Source: KBS-96 sp964247975 (GTDB lineage Bacteria; Acidobacteriota; Terriglobia; Bryobacterales; Bryobacteraceae). From it: DNA of 64,000 nucleotides. Under the pieces are notes generated by a model. It did no database searches, was not told the DNA's origin, and saw only the letters and a list, made by a program, of their open reading frames with translations. Each line of letters starts with the position of its first letter. The stretch's first letter is position 1. The position numbers and the translations under genes were made by a program. Positions 43,139-52,711 of the stretch are shown one piece after another. Location of the stretch: contig CAXTWH010000023.1 of NCBI GenBank assembly GCA_964247975.1, forward strand, positions 1 to 64,000, read 5' to 3'.

Positions 43139-46100
43139 ATGATTTGTATATCTGCAAGGACAGTTTCGTTCGTACTCCCGCTGATTCTTCTCACATTCCC
43201 CATAAACGGGCAAGTTGCCCGATCGTCTATCACGGGAACAGTTACCGATGGTAAAGGAGCACGGGTGCCGGGCGCTAAGGTCATCGCTACAGAGATTTTG
43301 ACAGGATTGCAGCGGACAATCCAAACCAGCTCACAAGGGATTTATACGATGGCGGATTTGCCGGTCGGTAGCTTCCGCGTGGAATTCTCAAAGGCAGGTT
43401 TCGAGAATTTAATTGTTACGGATGTAAGACAAGAGGTTGGGCAAACGCGTACTCTGGATGCGGCTTTGAATGTTTCCGGAAAAAAAGAACAAACTACCGT
43501 CAATGAATCCACGGTTGAACTTGATAGGATCGACGCCGCATTAGGCCTGAATGTCGAGGTGAAACAAGTCGACGAATTGCCTATTAACGGTCGGAATTGG
43601 TCAACATTGACCACCCTTGTGCCAGGCGCAACCGACGCGGGCGCCGGCGATCAGCGCACAATTCGTTTTGTCGGACATGGGCTGGACGACAACAATCTAA
43701 CGCTGGACGGCGTAGACGCAACAGCGGTGTTCAACCAGGAGCAACGGGAGTACGTACGACTCACGATCCCTCTTGACTCGATTCAGGAGTTCGATGTGAA
43801 AACTCAAACGTTCGGTGCTGATGTGGAAGGCGGGACGGCCGGCGCTCAGGTGTCGGTGATTTCCCCTTCCGGCACGAACAGCTTCCACGGAAGCGTGTTC
43901 GATTATTTCCGGAATAATGACATTGAGGCTCGATCGCCTTTCGATGGCGCTTCTCCGAATCCGTTCCTTCTCAATCAGTTTGGCGGATCCTTTGGTGGTC
44001 CGGTTCTAAAAAGTAAGCTCTTTTTTTATGCCAACTACGAGGGCTTACGCCAGAGGCTTGATGGAACACAAATCGGACAGGTGCCGAGTCCTGGTCTAAT
44101 TGCGCGAGCTTCAGCTACGTCTCCGGCCTTGCTTCCTCTCCTGCACGCTTATCCCAGCGGCACTTCACCTACATCGAAGCCCGATGTTTGGAACTACGTC
44201 GCCGACGGTCGTTTAATCGACAACGAAGACTCGGGCATGATCCGGCTGGATTATCGTTTTTCGGATAGAACCACGGCCTTCGTCCGCTATAACCATGACG
44301 AGGCTGTGTCCACCACACCAACGGGTAATCTCATTGCCCTCACAAAATTCGACACCAAGTTCAATAATGGTGAGTTCGAACTGCTCAAAGTCTTCACCCC
44401 TACGGTGGTGAACGAATTCAAATTTGGGCTGAACCAGGATCAGTATCACACTGGAACTGTTAGTCCGACACCCTACACAATCAGCGTCGCGGGATTGAGC
44501 TCTCTTACCGGCAACACAACCTCGGATAATCCGTCGAAGATCCTCAGTTTTGCCGACGATCTCTCCTGGTCCAAGGGCGGACACACGCTGAAGTTTGGTT
44601 TTGAAGCCAAAGCTTATTCCGTGAATCAGGGCACGTCCAGTAGTGGAACGCTGAGCTACAGTTCGACCGCTGCTTTTGCTCTCAACCGAATCAATACGGC
44701 CACTTACAAAGCCATATTACCCCTGGTTCGGCAGCGAAAGACCGAATACTTTGCTTATGCCGAAGACGAATGGAAGGTGTCGAGTAATCTAACAATCAAT
44801 GCGGGTGTTCGCTACAACGTGTTCAATGCGTTGCAGGCGTTGAACCACAATGATGCTCCGTTCGACTTCGGCACCTGCGGCGGTTATTGCCCGCGCACTG
44901 CCTCCTATTTCAATCCGCGCTATAACGACATCGATCCTCGGCTAGGTGTTGCGTGGTCGCATGGTGACACTGTAGTAAGGGCCGGCGCAGGAATTTACCA
45001 TACTGATGGCCAGGTAGACGATCAAAACCTGCCGATCTCCAACATCGTTCCGAGTTATACATTCAATGGTGCGAACCCGGTGTTCCAAGGGCTTTCTTAT
45101 CCGCTAAACCCCTATCTGTCATATGCAGAAAACGGCGGTCTCGGCGTCATAACACCGCGTGACCTGGACCGAAATCGGAAAGATATGTACGTCGCTGCCT
45201 GGACCTTTTCGTTGCAGGAAACACTGCCTTACAAGATTCTTGGAACGCTCAGTTATCTGGGCAATAAGGGCACAAATGTGCTAACCACCACCTACGTTAA
45301 TTTGGCTGACCCAGTTACCGGAAAGGTTCCCTATCCCCAGTTTGGCCCAATCACCTGGCGCGGTGATGTCGGGAATAGCACCTTCCATGCATTACAGTTC
45401 AATGCGCGTCGCGCTTTCTCGAATGGTTTTCTGCTGACATCAAACTACATGTGGTCCCATTCAATTAACGACGGCAGCATCGGCGGAGGAGATTCGGATA
45501 CGGTGCAGAATTCATTCTGCCGCGCTTGTGACAAAGCGGATAGCGACTACGACATCCGGCAACTCTTTAATTTGTCGACGGTATATCAAATCCCGTTTGG
45601 GGCCGGCAAACGATTGCTGAACTCGCCTGGCATCTGGCGTTCGATCCTCGGCAACTTTGAAGTGAGTGCGATTGGTACAGCGCAAACCGGCTTACCGGTA
45701 AACATCACCATCGACCGTCTTAATAGCGCCGTCCCCGGAAACTTCGCCATTAGCGGTTCAACACGCCCTAACCTTGTACACGGCGTGTCGCTGACCCCTG
45801 CAGGTGGTTCCATCCCGCGCAATTGGATTAATCCAGCAGCGTTCTCGGTCCCGGCAGCGGGCACGTTCGGCAATTTGGGCCGAAATGCATTTCGCGCTCC
45901 GAGATTATCCCAATTGGACCTCGGTGTCTCAAAATTTATAACGGTAACTGAGCGCCTTTCCATCCGGCTGCGAGGAGATTTATTTAACGTGTTTAACCGG
46001 GCTCAGTACGGCGCACCGAATGCGGATCTCGGCTCAGTAAACGGGGCCGGCGTCCTGACGCCGAACTCTAATTTCGGCGTCATCACGAACACGATCACGC

Positions 46101-46162
46101 CTTATGCGACAGGCCGAGGGACCCCGCGAGAGCTGCAAGTATCGGCCAAGATAGTGTTCTAG
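43139..46162 (+). CDS. TonB-dependent receptor with carboxypeptidase-regulatory-like domain
   Basis: A 1007-residue outer-membrane receptor of the same type as the one at 26656-29520 but not closely similar in sequence. A signal peptide (SFVLPLILLTFPINGQVA) is followed by the regulatory-like domain (SSITGTVTDGKGARVPGAKV), the plug with VDELPINGRNWSTLTTLVPG and LDGVDATAVFNQEQREYVRL, and the barrel ending with ELQVSAKIVF. The frame opens at TTG (43112), but the ATG at 43139 gives a proper signal peptide. No SusD-like or TonB genes are next to it; a PEP-CTERM protein follows after 154 bases. The ligand is unknown. Confidence 0.92.
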   Translation: MICISARTVSFVLPLILLTFPINGQVARSSITGTVTDGKGARVPGAKVIATEILTGLQRTIQTSSQGIYTMADLPVGSFRVEFSKAGFENLIVTDVRQEVGQTRTLDAALNVSGKKEQTTVNESTVELDRIDAALGLNVEVKQVDELPINGRNWSTLTTLVPGATDAGAGDQRTIRFVGHGLDDNNLTLDGVDATAVFNQEQREYVRLTIPLDSIQEFDVKTQTFGADVEGGTAGAQVSVISPSGTNSFHGSVFDYFRNNDIEARSPFDGASPNPFLLNQFGGSFGGPVLKSKLFFYANYEGLRQRLDGTQIGQVPSPGLIARASATSPALLPLLHAYPSGTSPTSKPDVWNYVADGRLIDNEDSGMIRLDYRFSDRTTAFVRYNHDEAVSTTPTGNLIALTKFDTKFNNGEFELLKVFTPTVVNEFKFGLNQDQYHTGTVSPTPYTISVAGLSSLTGNTTSDNPSKILSFADDLSWSKGGHTLKFGFEAKAYSVNQGTSSSGTLSYSSTAAFALNRINTATYKAILPLVRQRKTEYFAYAEDEWKVSSNLTINAGVRYNVFNALQALNHNDAPFDFGTCGGYCPRTASYFNPRYNDIDPRLGVAWSHGDTVVRAGAGIYHTDGQVDDQNLPISNIVPSYTFNGANPVFQGLSYPLNPYLSYAENGGLGVITPRDLDRNRKDMYVAAWTFSLQETLPYKILGTLSYLGNKGTNVLTTTYVNLADPVTGKVPYPQFGPITWRGDVGNSTFHALQFNARRAFSNGFLLTSNYMWSHSINDGSIGGGDSDTVQNSFCRACDKADSDYDIRQLFNLSTVYQIPFGAGKRLLNSPGIWRSILGNFEVSAIGTAQTGLPVNITIDRLNSAVPGNFAISGSTRPNLVHGVSLTPAGGSIPRNWINPAAFSVPAAGTFGNLGRNAFRAPRLSQLDLGVSKFITVTERLSIRLRGDLFNVFNRAQYGAPNADLGSVNGAGVLTPNSNFGVITNTITPYATGRGTPRELQVSAKIVF

Positions 46163-46316
46163 ATATCGTCAACGTTTTAAAGGGCTTGTTGTTGAACAGA
46201 TCACCAGCTAGAAACGATCTTGTTATTTTTTACATGCGCTTCTGTTATGCTTTGTAGCATCAGTTTCCTATTTACATTGTGAGAAGTTACGGCAGAAAAC
46301 TTCGGAGATAAGAAAT

Positions 46317-47009
46317 ATGAGACACATCGCATTCATTGCGCTTCTTGTTCTTTCGCCGGTTCTGCAGGCAGGTCAAGTCGCCAACCCCGGTGATTTAAGC
46401 GCAAACGATTTTCTGGACTGGTCTTCAATCGGACCAGCCGGAACGGTGATTGCTGCTCCGACTTCTTTTGTTTCAAATAGCGGAAGCACGATCAACATCG
46501 ACATGCCTGCGCCGCCAAATAATCAGTTTTTGTTTACTGAAGTACAACCTTCCACTGCGCCAACGCAGTATAGTTTCAGTTCTGGCGATTTCCTGCTTCA
46601 CTTTACGACTGGTTCTGATCGTGGTGTTCCCTCCCTACGGTTTACGTTTGCACAGCCAGTCTACGGTTTTGGAACGTTTATTGATGTGGGCGCACCCACC
46701 TACTCCGCACAACTCTCTTTTAATTCAGCCGACGGGGGCGGCGTAGCGAACGTTACAGGGGTAAGCACTGGCGCGCCTGATGGGTCAGCTCCGTTCATTG
46801 GCTTTACTTCCACTACACCGGTCACCAGCATTAACTTCTATGCAGCGGCGGGGAACAATTCAGCCAATCAGTTTGCCATTGATCGAATTGAGCTTCTGAC
46901 GGAACTGCCTTCCACAGCAACTCCAGAAAGTCCCATGCTGTTCCTTATCGGTTTGGGATTGCTGTTCATCAGCCTTCTGCGCTTTCGAAGAATCAATCGC
47001 ACTAACTAG
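46317..47009 (+). CDS. PEP-CTERM-type exported protein
   Basis: A 230-residue exported protein. The signal peptide MRHIAFIALLVLSPVLQAG opens the chain; the body is a beta-rich domain (about 20-195). The C-terminus carries the sorting signal TPESPMLFLIGLGLLFISLL followed by RFRR, i.e. a PEP-like motif (here P-E-S), a hydrophobic helix and a basic end. Such proteins are processed by exosortase and go with exopolysaccharide. The exosortase itself is not in this window. Its role is unknown. Confidence 0.88.
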   Translation: MRHIAFIALLVLSPVLQAGQVANPGDLSANDFLDWSSIGPAGTVIAAPTSFVSNSGSTINIDMPAPPNNQFLFTEVQPSTAPTQYSFSSGDFLLHFTTGSDRGVPSLRFTFAQPVYGFGTFIDVGAPTYSAQLSFNSADGGGVANVTGVSTGAPDGSAPFIGFTSTTPVTSINFYAAAGNNSANQFAIDRIELLTELPSTATPESPMLFLIGLGLLFISLLRFRRINRTN

Positions 47010-47097
47010 AGCTTAAACTTGCAACCCGTTATAAACAGCGGCAACTGTTCTCTCTTCGACACCAAATATTCATACTCTCGTCACCACAACTTACTTT

Positions 47098-47140
47098 AAA
47101 ACCGCTATTCTCCGCGAGGGGTCATAGCGGTTTTCTTTCT
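47098..47140 (+). terminator. rho-independent terminator
   Basis: Arms AAAACCGCTA (47098-47107) and TAGCGGTTTT (47125-47134) form a perfect ten-base stem with a 17-base loop, followed by CTTTCTTT. It separates the PEP-CTERM gene from the HD-domain gene. Confidence 0.8.
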
Positions 47141-47166
47141 TTGCGCTGGCTTCCAGGGAGTTTTTG

Positions 47167-48465
47167 ATGAATTTATTCAGTTATCGAAGCTTAGGCTTGC
47201 TCATGCTCATTTCAGGCTGCTGTTTCGCCCAAACGCAAACCGCGCCGGGCGCAGGAAACAGCACGGCGGTTCAAATCAGCCGCAAGTCGCCGATGGTTCA
47301 ATCCGCTTATAGATTCCTGATCGGCCAAGCCGAAGGATTGGTGGAGAGCTCGCTGCGCGCCCAAACATTCGACGCTATCGCCAATCCGCAAACCTGCATT
47401 GAGCATCGCGCCAACTTAAACGCCGCAACACGGCAGGCGATTTTAGATCAATTGATTGCGGAAGGCTTGGTAAACGTTCAGGACGGAAACAGCATTCCAG
47501 GCGGCTTGGCGGCGGGCGTATTTCCGCCGGTATTAAACGACAATACCGACTGTCCGCATCTACCCCAGCCATTCTATTCCGCGCCGGGCAGCAGTTTTGG
47601 CGGACACCATTCTTATCCGGGCGGTCTGCCGGTTCATGAATCAAACAACGACACAGCCGATTTCAATCTTGCTCGTGAATACCGCCTTGTGTACGGCCAC
47701 GATAACAGCCAGGGTGTACCTACAATCAACACCACCGCCATTCGGCAACTGCAGTTTCAGCCGAATGACAGCATCACTATTGACCAGGATATTATCATTG
47801 GCGCTCCGCTCTGGCATGACTGGGCCAAGACAATGGTGTTCCAATGGAATGCGGACGGCACCGAGTTTCAGGAATTAAATTTCGGCGGCAGTGGAACAAA
47901 CGACAACTACGGAACCCCGGGCGATTCCCGCACCGGCGGCCATCACATTCTCAGCATTGCGGAAGCAATGAAGCGCGGCTTGTTTCCGGGCTTTGTGATT
48001 GCCCAAGCCTCCGCCCATTCCGCGCCAACCAGCGGCAATGAATACAAAGTAGTGAACTGGCTGCGCGCTGCCGCAGTTATGGCCCGGATTGATCCAGTGC
48101 AGCAGGGTTATTTGATGAAAGACAATGCTGGCAACTATCGCCTTCCGGCATTACGCAAATTGGGCGATGTGGATCTGCTGGCCGCCGGACAAACCAACGT
48201 GCTGGTTGAATACGAACTGCACAATCTTTCAGACGCTGATTTCACTTTCTCCGGTCCGGCAGTGGCGGGCATCCAAGTTGTACTGGCTGACGTAGCGCCG
48301 AGCTTCGGCTACGACCCCACCGACAAAGCAAAATACAACAACCAGTTCCGCAATGTAGTGTTAAGCCATTTCACGGCGGAACACTTGTTTATCATCTATA
48401 GCAACAGTGGACGTGACGGCGTGAAATCTGAAATTCAAAAACTGGTGGATGCCGGCGTTTTATAA
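47167..48465 (+). CDS. exported HD-domain-like protein
   Basis: A 432-residue protein. The N-terminus has a signal peptide that may be a lipoprotein signal (LMLISGCC, lipobox ISGC). The middle shows the order of an HD metal-dependent phosphohydrolase: FGGHHSYPGGLPVHE (about 142-156; the YhaM family has HHAYLGGLLEHT), PLWHDWAK (about 218-225, the HD doublet followed by Lys) and GGHHILSIAEAMKRG (about 259-273), then IAQASAHSAP. Exported HD proteins are not usual, as known ones work in the cytoplasm. It starts at ATG 47167 with GGGAG upstream. The substrate is unknown; it may be an extracellular nucleotide. Confidence 0.75.
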   Translation: MNLFSYRSLGLLMLISGCCFAQTQTAPGAGNSTAVQISRKSPMVQSAYRFLIGQAEGLVESSLRAQTFDAIANPQTCIEHRANLNAATRQAILDQLIAEGLVNVQDGNSIPGGLAAGVFPPVLNDNTDCPHLPQPFYSAPGSSFGGHHSYPGGLPVHESNNDTADFNLAREYRLVYGHDNSQGVPTINTTAIRQLQFQPNDSITIDQDIIIGAPLWHDWAKTMVFQWNADGTEFQELNFGGSGTNDNYGTPGDSRTGGHHILSIAEAMKRGLFPGFVIAQASAHSAPTSGNEYKVVNWLRAAAVMARIDPVQQGYLMKDNAGNYRLPALRKLGDVDLLAAGQTNVLVEYELHNLSDADFTFSGPAVAGIQVVLADVAPSFGYDPTDKAKYNNQFRNVVLSHFTAEHLFIIYSNSGRDGVKSEIQKLVDAGVL

Positions 48466-48798
48466 ATCAAAACTCGCGTGAACCCGAACGCCATTACAGT
48501 GTGACGGTGGACATGTTTCGGATTGCGCTCGCCAACGTCCGGTTCCCGGTAACTCACGAGGAATCGGTCAGTTGGCGGAGCAAGCCATCTCCGAGGTTCA
48601 GATAGCCGTATTGAGCCATGATCTTTTCCGCATTCAGACCTGTTTTATACCAGCCCGTTATCCGCATCAAGATCAAGCCTGTACCCGCGATCTGGGGCCA
48701 TCCGCCCCGGATGGCCGGATCACGATCCAGCAAAGTTCCAGTCTCAACAGCGCTGATTATGATATTAAGCGCGGTAGCCCGCCAAACCTGCTGTTGAA
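48466..48798. other. intergenic with a DUF433 remnant
   Basis: Between the exported HD protein and the DUF1501 gene. It contains the DUF433 remnant on the minus strand (see above). The plus-strand frame across the same bases has protein-like length but is only its antisense shadow. Nothing else was seen. Confidence 0.6.
48554..48733 (-). pseudogene. remnant of a DUF433 antitoxin-like gene
   Basis: On the minus strand a TTG at 48733 opens a 59-residue frame LLDRDPAIRGGWPQIAGTG followed by ITGWYKTGLNAEKIMAQYGY, which matches the DUF433 pattern (RDPxIxGGxPxIAGT, WYxxGLxxExI). The rest of the domain (the usual LTLAQVYAALAYY) is replaced by unrelated residues (GDGLLRQLTDSS) and a stop. The reading frame also runs further upstream with no ATG. 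This is a decayed DUF433 gene, and no toxin partner is left. Confidence 0.6.
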
Positions 48799-50247
48799 CT
48801 AAGCCCGCAGTGCTTCCACGATCTTTCCTTTGCCGTTATTCGTGACGTAAAAGGGCCGCTTTTCAATCTCGTAATAAGTATCAGGAGCAATGCCCAGCGC
48901 CGCATAAATCGTGGCGTGCAGGTCATCAATAATCACGGGATTCTCAATAATCTTGCAAGGCCGCTCGTCCGCCGTTTTGCCATAAAGTTTTCCTTTGGGC
49001 GTTCCGCCGCCGAACATCAGCACGCAGCCTGCTTCCGTAAAGTGCCGGTGCATGCCGTAGTGCTTCGGCTCCGTCATCACCGCAGGCTGCTGCACCTGTT
49101 CTTTCACCTGCTGCCCCGGCTTGCCTTCCACCATCATGTCGCGCCCGAACTCACTGGCTAATACCACCAATGTTCGGTCCAGCAAACCGCGCTGTTCCAG
49201 ATCAAGAATCAACTGCGCAATCGGCGCGTCCACCTCCTGCTTCATACCTGCCGCGCGGGTGTGGCCGTTTTCATGAGTATCCCAATAACGGAAAGGAATG
49301 TACTCGGTGGTCACTTCCACAAAACGCGCTCCTGCTTCCACCAATCGCCGCGCTAACAAGCAGCCTAATCCAAACCGCCCGGTGTTGTAGATGTCATAAG
49401 TCGGCTTCGGTTCCAGGCTCAGGTCAAATGCCTTTGCAGCGGGTGAGTTCAGGAGCCGATGAGCATTCTCCACCGAACGCGCCAGGCTTTCCCGCTGGAA
49501 ATCACTGCCGTACTGCGTCACTGGACTGGCCGCCACGAGTTGCTTATAAAGCTCGTAACGCTGTGTGAACCTGGTTCGCCCGATGTTTTCCGAAGGACGC
49601 GTGCGGGCTACCGCATCATTCGGGTCGGAAATCAGAAACGGCGAATGCTCGCTGCCTAAAAAACCGGCGGTATGAAACGCTTTCACGGCATCGCTTTCTC
49701 CACCGATTTCCAAATTCTGGCCGATGTCGATAAACGCGGGAATGTCCGGGTTGCGGGGCCCCAGGGTTCGGGAAATCACCGCGCCCATGTGCGGCGCAGC
49801 AACCGACTGCGGCGGCGGGTAGCCGGTATGCCAATGGAACTGGTGGCGCGAATGGAGAATGAACCCCAAATCGCCAACGCGATGCGAACGCATCAGAGTT
49901 CCGCGATCCATCACGCTGCCGATCTTCTCCAAGCCTTGCGAAAGTTTGATGTTATCGACGGCGGTATCAATGCTTGGAAATGTGCTGAGAACGGCGTTCG
50001 ATTCCAAACCTGATTGGTAAGGCGTGTATCGCTTGGGATCGAAAGTTTCGGTTTGCGCCATGCCGCCCGCCATCCACAATAAAATCACGCTATCAGCGCG
50101 GGCTACCGGCTTGGTAGTGCCTGCCACTAAGCGCGGTTCTTTTCCGGCCAGCGCGGCCAAGGCTGCCGCTCCGGTAGCACGCATAAAGTGGCGGCGATTC
50201 AATCCGCTCGTGATCGCTTGGACAATTCGTTGTTCGTCACGGTTCAT
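48799..50247 (-). CDS. DUF1501 Tat-exported protein (sulfatase-like fold)
   Basis: A 482-residue DUF1501 protein. A twin-arginine signal (NRRHFMRATGAAALAALAG) opens it. The family markers are SVILLWMAGGMAQTETFDPK (about 53-72), NDAVARTRPSENIGRTRFTQ, ARRLVEAGARFVEVTTEY and VVLASEFGRDMMVEGKPGQ. It has an alkaline-phosphatase-like fold; the activity is unproven. It lies 13 bases downstream of the PSD1-cytochrome gene, a pairing seen widely in planctomycetes and acidobacteria. Confidence 0.92.
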   Translation of the reverse strand: MNRDEQRIVQAITSGLNRRHFMRATGAAALAALAGKEPRLVAGTTKPVARADSVILLWMAGGMAQTETFDPKRYTPYQSGLESNAVLSTFPSIDTAVDNIKLSQGLEKIGSVMDRGTLMRSHRVGDLGFILHSRHQFHWHTGYPPPQSVAAPHMGAVISRTLGPRNPDIPAFIDIGQNLEIGGESDAVKAFHTAGFLGSEHSPFLISDPNDAVARTRPSENIGRTRFTQRYELYKQLVAASPVTQYGSDFQRESLARSVENAHRLLNSPAAKAFDLSLEPKPTYDIYNTGRFGLGCLLARRLVEAGARFVEVTTEYIPFRYWDTHENGHTRAAGMKQEVDAPIAQLILDLEQRGLLDRTLVVLASEFGRDMMVEGKPGQQVKEQVQQPAVMTEPKHYGMHRHFTEAGCVLMFGGGTPKGKLYGKTADERPCKIIENPVIIDDLHATIYAALGIAPDTYYEIEKRPFYVTNNGKGKIVEALRA

Positions 50248-50260
50248 ATACTGCCTCCAC

Positions 50261-52591
50261 TTAATACAAATATTGAAAATCGGGATGAAGCATCATGCTC
50301 CACAAAAAATCTTGCAGCGCGGCAGGTTGTAGCGGTCTGGAAGTAGCACCGAAAAACTGCCGGGCAATGCGGGTTTCCTCCGGCGACGGCTCGCGTCCGA
50401 AAAGGCTTAAATACATTTGGCGTACTGCGCCATCAGCCGATGTCACCGTAGCCGGGAAGGGAACCGGCGGCTGGCCTTCCACCTTCACCAGGCGTTCCCC
50501 ATCCGGTTGAGTCGGAAACAAAAAGAAGCGCACTGCTCCGCCAATATCGTCAGCGCGCGAACGGTCGTCCATTGCTACCGTACCGCGAATCCGTGTAAAG
50601 CCCAAACCTTCAATTGGGAAAACAAGCCGGGTGTTTAGCGGAACAGAAATGCTTTTTCCTATCGGCATTTTGTCAGCAGTGATCGCTTGCTCGCTGAACT
50701 TGGAAATTGTGGGAATATCGGCCAGCCGCTTTGTTCCTTGCGGTCCGACTAGTTTCACATCGGCCCAACCGGCAATCGTACGGGACGGATCATAGGAGCC
50801 CACATCCTGCGTCAGCACCCAAAGTTGTTTTACGCCCGTGATGTCCACATCGAAACTAACCTTGCCGCGCTTTAATACGCCGCTGTCGAACAAATTTTCC
50901 GGCGCTGGCGGAAGCTGCCCCAACAATCGCAGCGAACCGCGTTTTAACGTGTTCTCCAGCGTGTTGCCGTTTACCAGTTCTAAAGCCTGAAAGGTAGTGG
51001 CGTGGTTATCGCGAGTGGTAAACACTTGGTCGCGGATAGGACGGCCTAGCGCCAGCGTTAAGGGAGAGGATTTCAGTTCCCAATTCCGCACAAACACCGC
51101 ATCTCGTCCCTGCGGCTTCGTGCGCCACTCGCCAGTAACGGCGGAAACAGAATCGGCAAACTGTTCAGCAGAAAGACGGCGCACCTGCGGACCGCGAAAC
51201 ACATACAATTTTTCCGGCTGCTCGGTGGTCACGAGGGAAGGCATCTGGTAAGCCTGCGAAGTTAGTATTTCCCGCAACAGGTAATGCAGATCATTGCCGT
51301 GGGCGGTGAAATCGGAAGCCAGCCAGTCCAATAAATCCGCATTCCAGGGCTCCGCATCCATATCATCTACGTTCTGCACCAAGCCTCTTCCGAAAATCTT
51401 CTGCCAATAGCGGTTCACAATCGTTCGCGGAACGCGCCCGTTACGCGGATCGGTAAAGAACCGCGCCGCCGCTGCATGTCGTTCCTGAAGCGAAGCGCCC
51501 GCCGGAACAGAACCCAGTTCGGGATACAACACTTGCGGCTCCACAAACGTTCCCTGTTTCACATCGCAGCGAACCAGCTCCAGCTTCGAATCGAGCGCAA
51601 ACAAGGCAGCCATGCCGTAGGATTGGCGCAGTTTGTATTTGTTTATAAAACTGTCGTGGCAGGAAGCGCATTTTAAATTAATGCCGAGAAACACCTGCCC
51701 GGTATTCTGGGCCGCTTGCATGTACGGCGTTTGGCTCGCGTTCACCGTGCCGCGCCAGTTTACGCCAAGCAGAAAGCCTTCGGGGTCTTTCTCGTCCTTG
51801 GGATTCACCAGCGCGTCAATCATGCGGTCATACGGTATGTTTTCTTCCAGCGCGTTCAACAACCAGGGCGTAATTGATTTCCGCTCGCCGGCATAGTTTA
51901 CGCCCGTATCGTTGCGCAGCAGATCGTTCCACCAGCTAATCCAGTTCTGCGCGTACATTTCCCGATCAGCCAGCAGCGCATCCACCAGGTGTTCCCGTTT
52001 ATGCGGATCGCGGTCGTTGAGAAAGCGGTTCAACTGATTCACTGTCGGCGGCAAACCCCATAAATCGAAATAAACGCGCCGGGCATATAAAGCATCGGAA
52101 ATCGGCTGGCCGAACGTCAGATTGTGCTTTGCCAGATAGTCGGCGATAAACCGGTCAATCGGGTTCGGTTGCTTTCCCGGCGGCAGCGCCGGTTGACGTG
52201 GGGCAATGGGCGCCACCCATCGCGCTTGAACCAGTTCCTTGTTCGTTTCCGGCCACACCGCGCCTTCATCAATCCAAATCCGAAGCACATCAATCTGTTC
52301 GCTGGAAAGCGGTCCGCCGACGGGCGGCATCAACGCTCCGTGCTGCCCGGTTATCTTCTGAATCAGCAGACTTCCCTGGCTGTTGCCGGGAACAATCGCC
52401 GGGCCGTTCATTCCGCCTTTCAAAACAGCATCACGATCGGCAAAAGATAATCCGGCAGGCGGTTTGTCCCCGTTGTGACAAGGCGCGCAGCGGGCAGCGA
52501 GAATCGGATGCACTTGGGTAGCGAAATCAACACCGAAAACAAACGGAGTTGCGGTTAAAAAAACCGCTGCAACTGCCAATCGAAGGCGCAA
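50261..52591 (-). CDS. DUF1549/DUF1553 protein with PSD1 cytochrome C domain
   Basis: A 776-residue exported protein. Signal peptide LRLRLAVAAVFLTATPFVFG, then a cytochrome-c-like domain with the haem motif CAPCH (about residue 30) and a second CASCHD in the DUF1549 part (LKCASCHDSFINKYKL). DUF1549 and DUF1553 follow (SDALYARRVYFDLWGLPPTV; VPRTIVNRYWQKIFGRGL). The frame begins at a GTG (52618), but a TTG at 52591 has AAGGGGG upstream and gives a proper signal peptide. It forms an operon with DUF1501. These pairs are proposed to degrade sulfated or other complex polysaccharides or to use haem for electron transfer; the role is unproven. Confidence 0.9.
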   Translation of the reverse strand: MRLRLAVAAVFLTATPFVFGVDFATQVHPILAARCAPCHNGDKPPAGLSFADRDAVLKGGMNGPAIVPGNSQGSLLIQKITGQHGALMPPVGGPLSSEQIDVLRIWIDEGAVWPETNKELVQARWVAPIAPRQPALPPGKQPNPIDRFIADYLAKHNLTFGQPISDALYARRVYFDLWGLPPTVNQLNRFLNDRDPHKREHLVDALLADREMYAQNWISWWNDLLRNDTGVNYAGERKSITPWLLNALEENIPYDRMIDALVNPKDEKDPEGFLLGVNWRGTVNASQTPYMQAAQNTGQVFLGINLKCASCHDSFINKYKLRQSYGMAALFALDSKLELVRCDVKQGTFVEPQVLYPELGSVPAGASLQERHAAAARFFTDPRNGRVPRTIVNRYWQKIFGRGLVQNVDDMDAEPWNADLLDWLASDFTAHGNDLHYLLREILTSQAYQMPSLVTTEQPEKLYVFRGPQVRRLSAEQFADSVSAVTGEWRTKPQGRDAVFVRNWELKSSPLTLALGRPIRDQVFTTRDNHATTFQALELVNGNTLENTLKRGSLRLLGQLPPAPENLFDSGVLKRGKVSFDVDITGVKQLWVLTQDVGSYDPSRTIAGWADVKLVGPQGTKRLADIPTISKFSEQAITADKMPIGKSISVPLNTRLVFPIEGLGFTRIRGTVAMDDRSRADDIGGAVRFFLFPTQPDGERLVKVEGQPPVPFPATVTSADGAVRQMYLSLFGREPSPEETRIARQFFGATSRPLQPAALQDFLWSMMLHPDFQYLY

Positions 52592-52711
52592 GGAAACCCC
52601 CTTAGGGCAAGCTATCACAAATTGTTTGTTGTTTGGCGGCGTTCCGGTGAACTGTCTTTCTACGCCGAATTGAGATGATTTCTATGTAGATCAGACTGTG
52701 GAAACAAAACA

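Noticed and set aside
48572..48802. A 76-residue plus-strand frame in the gap before the DUF1501 gene
   Set aside because: The opposite strand carries recognisable DUF433 sequence, so the plus frame is its antisense.
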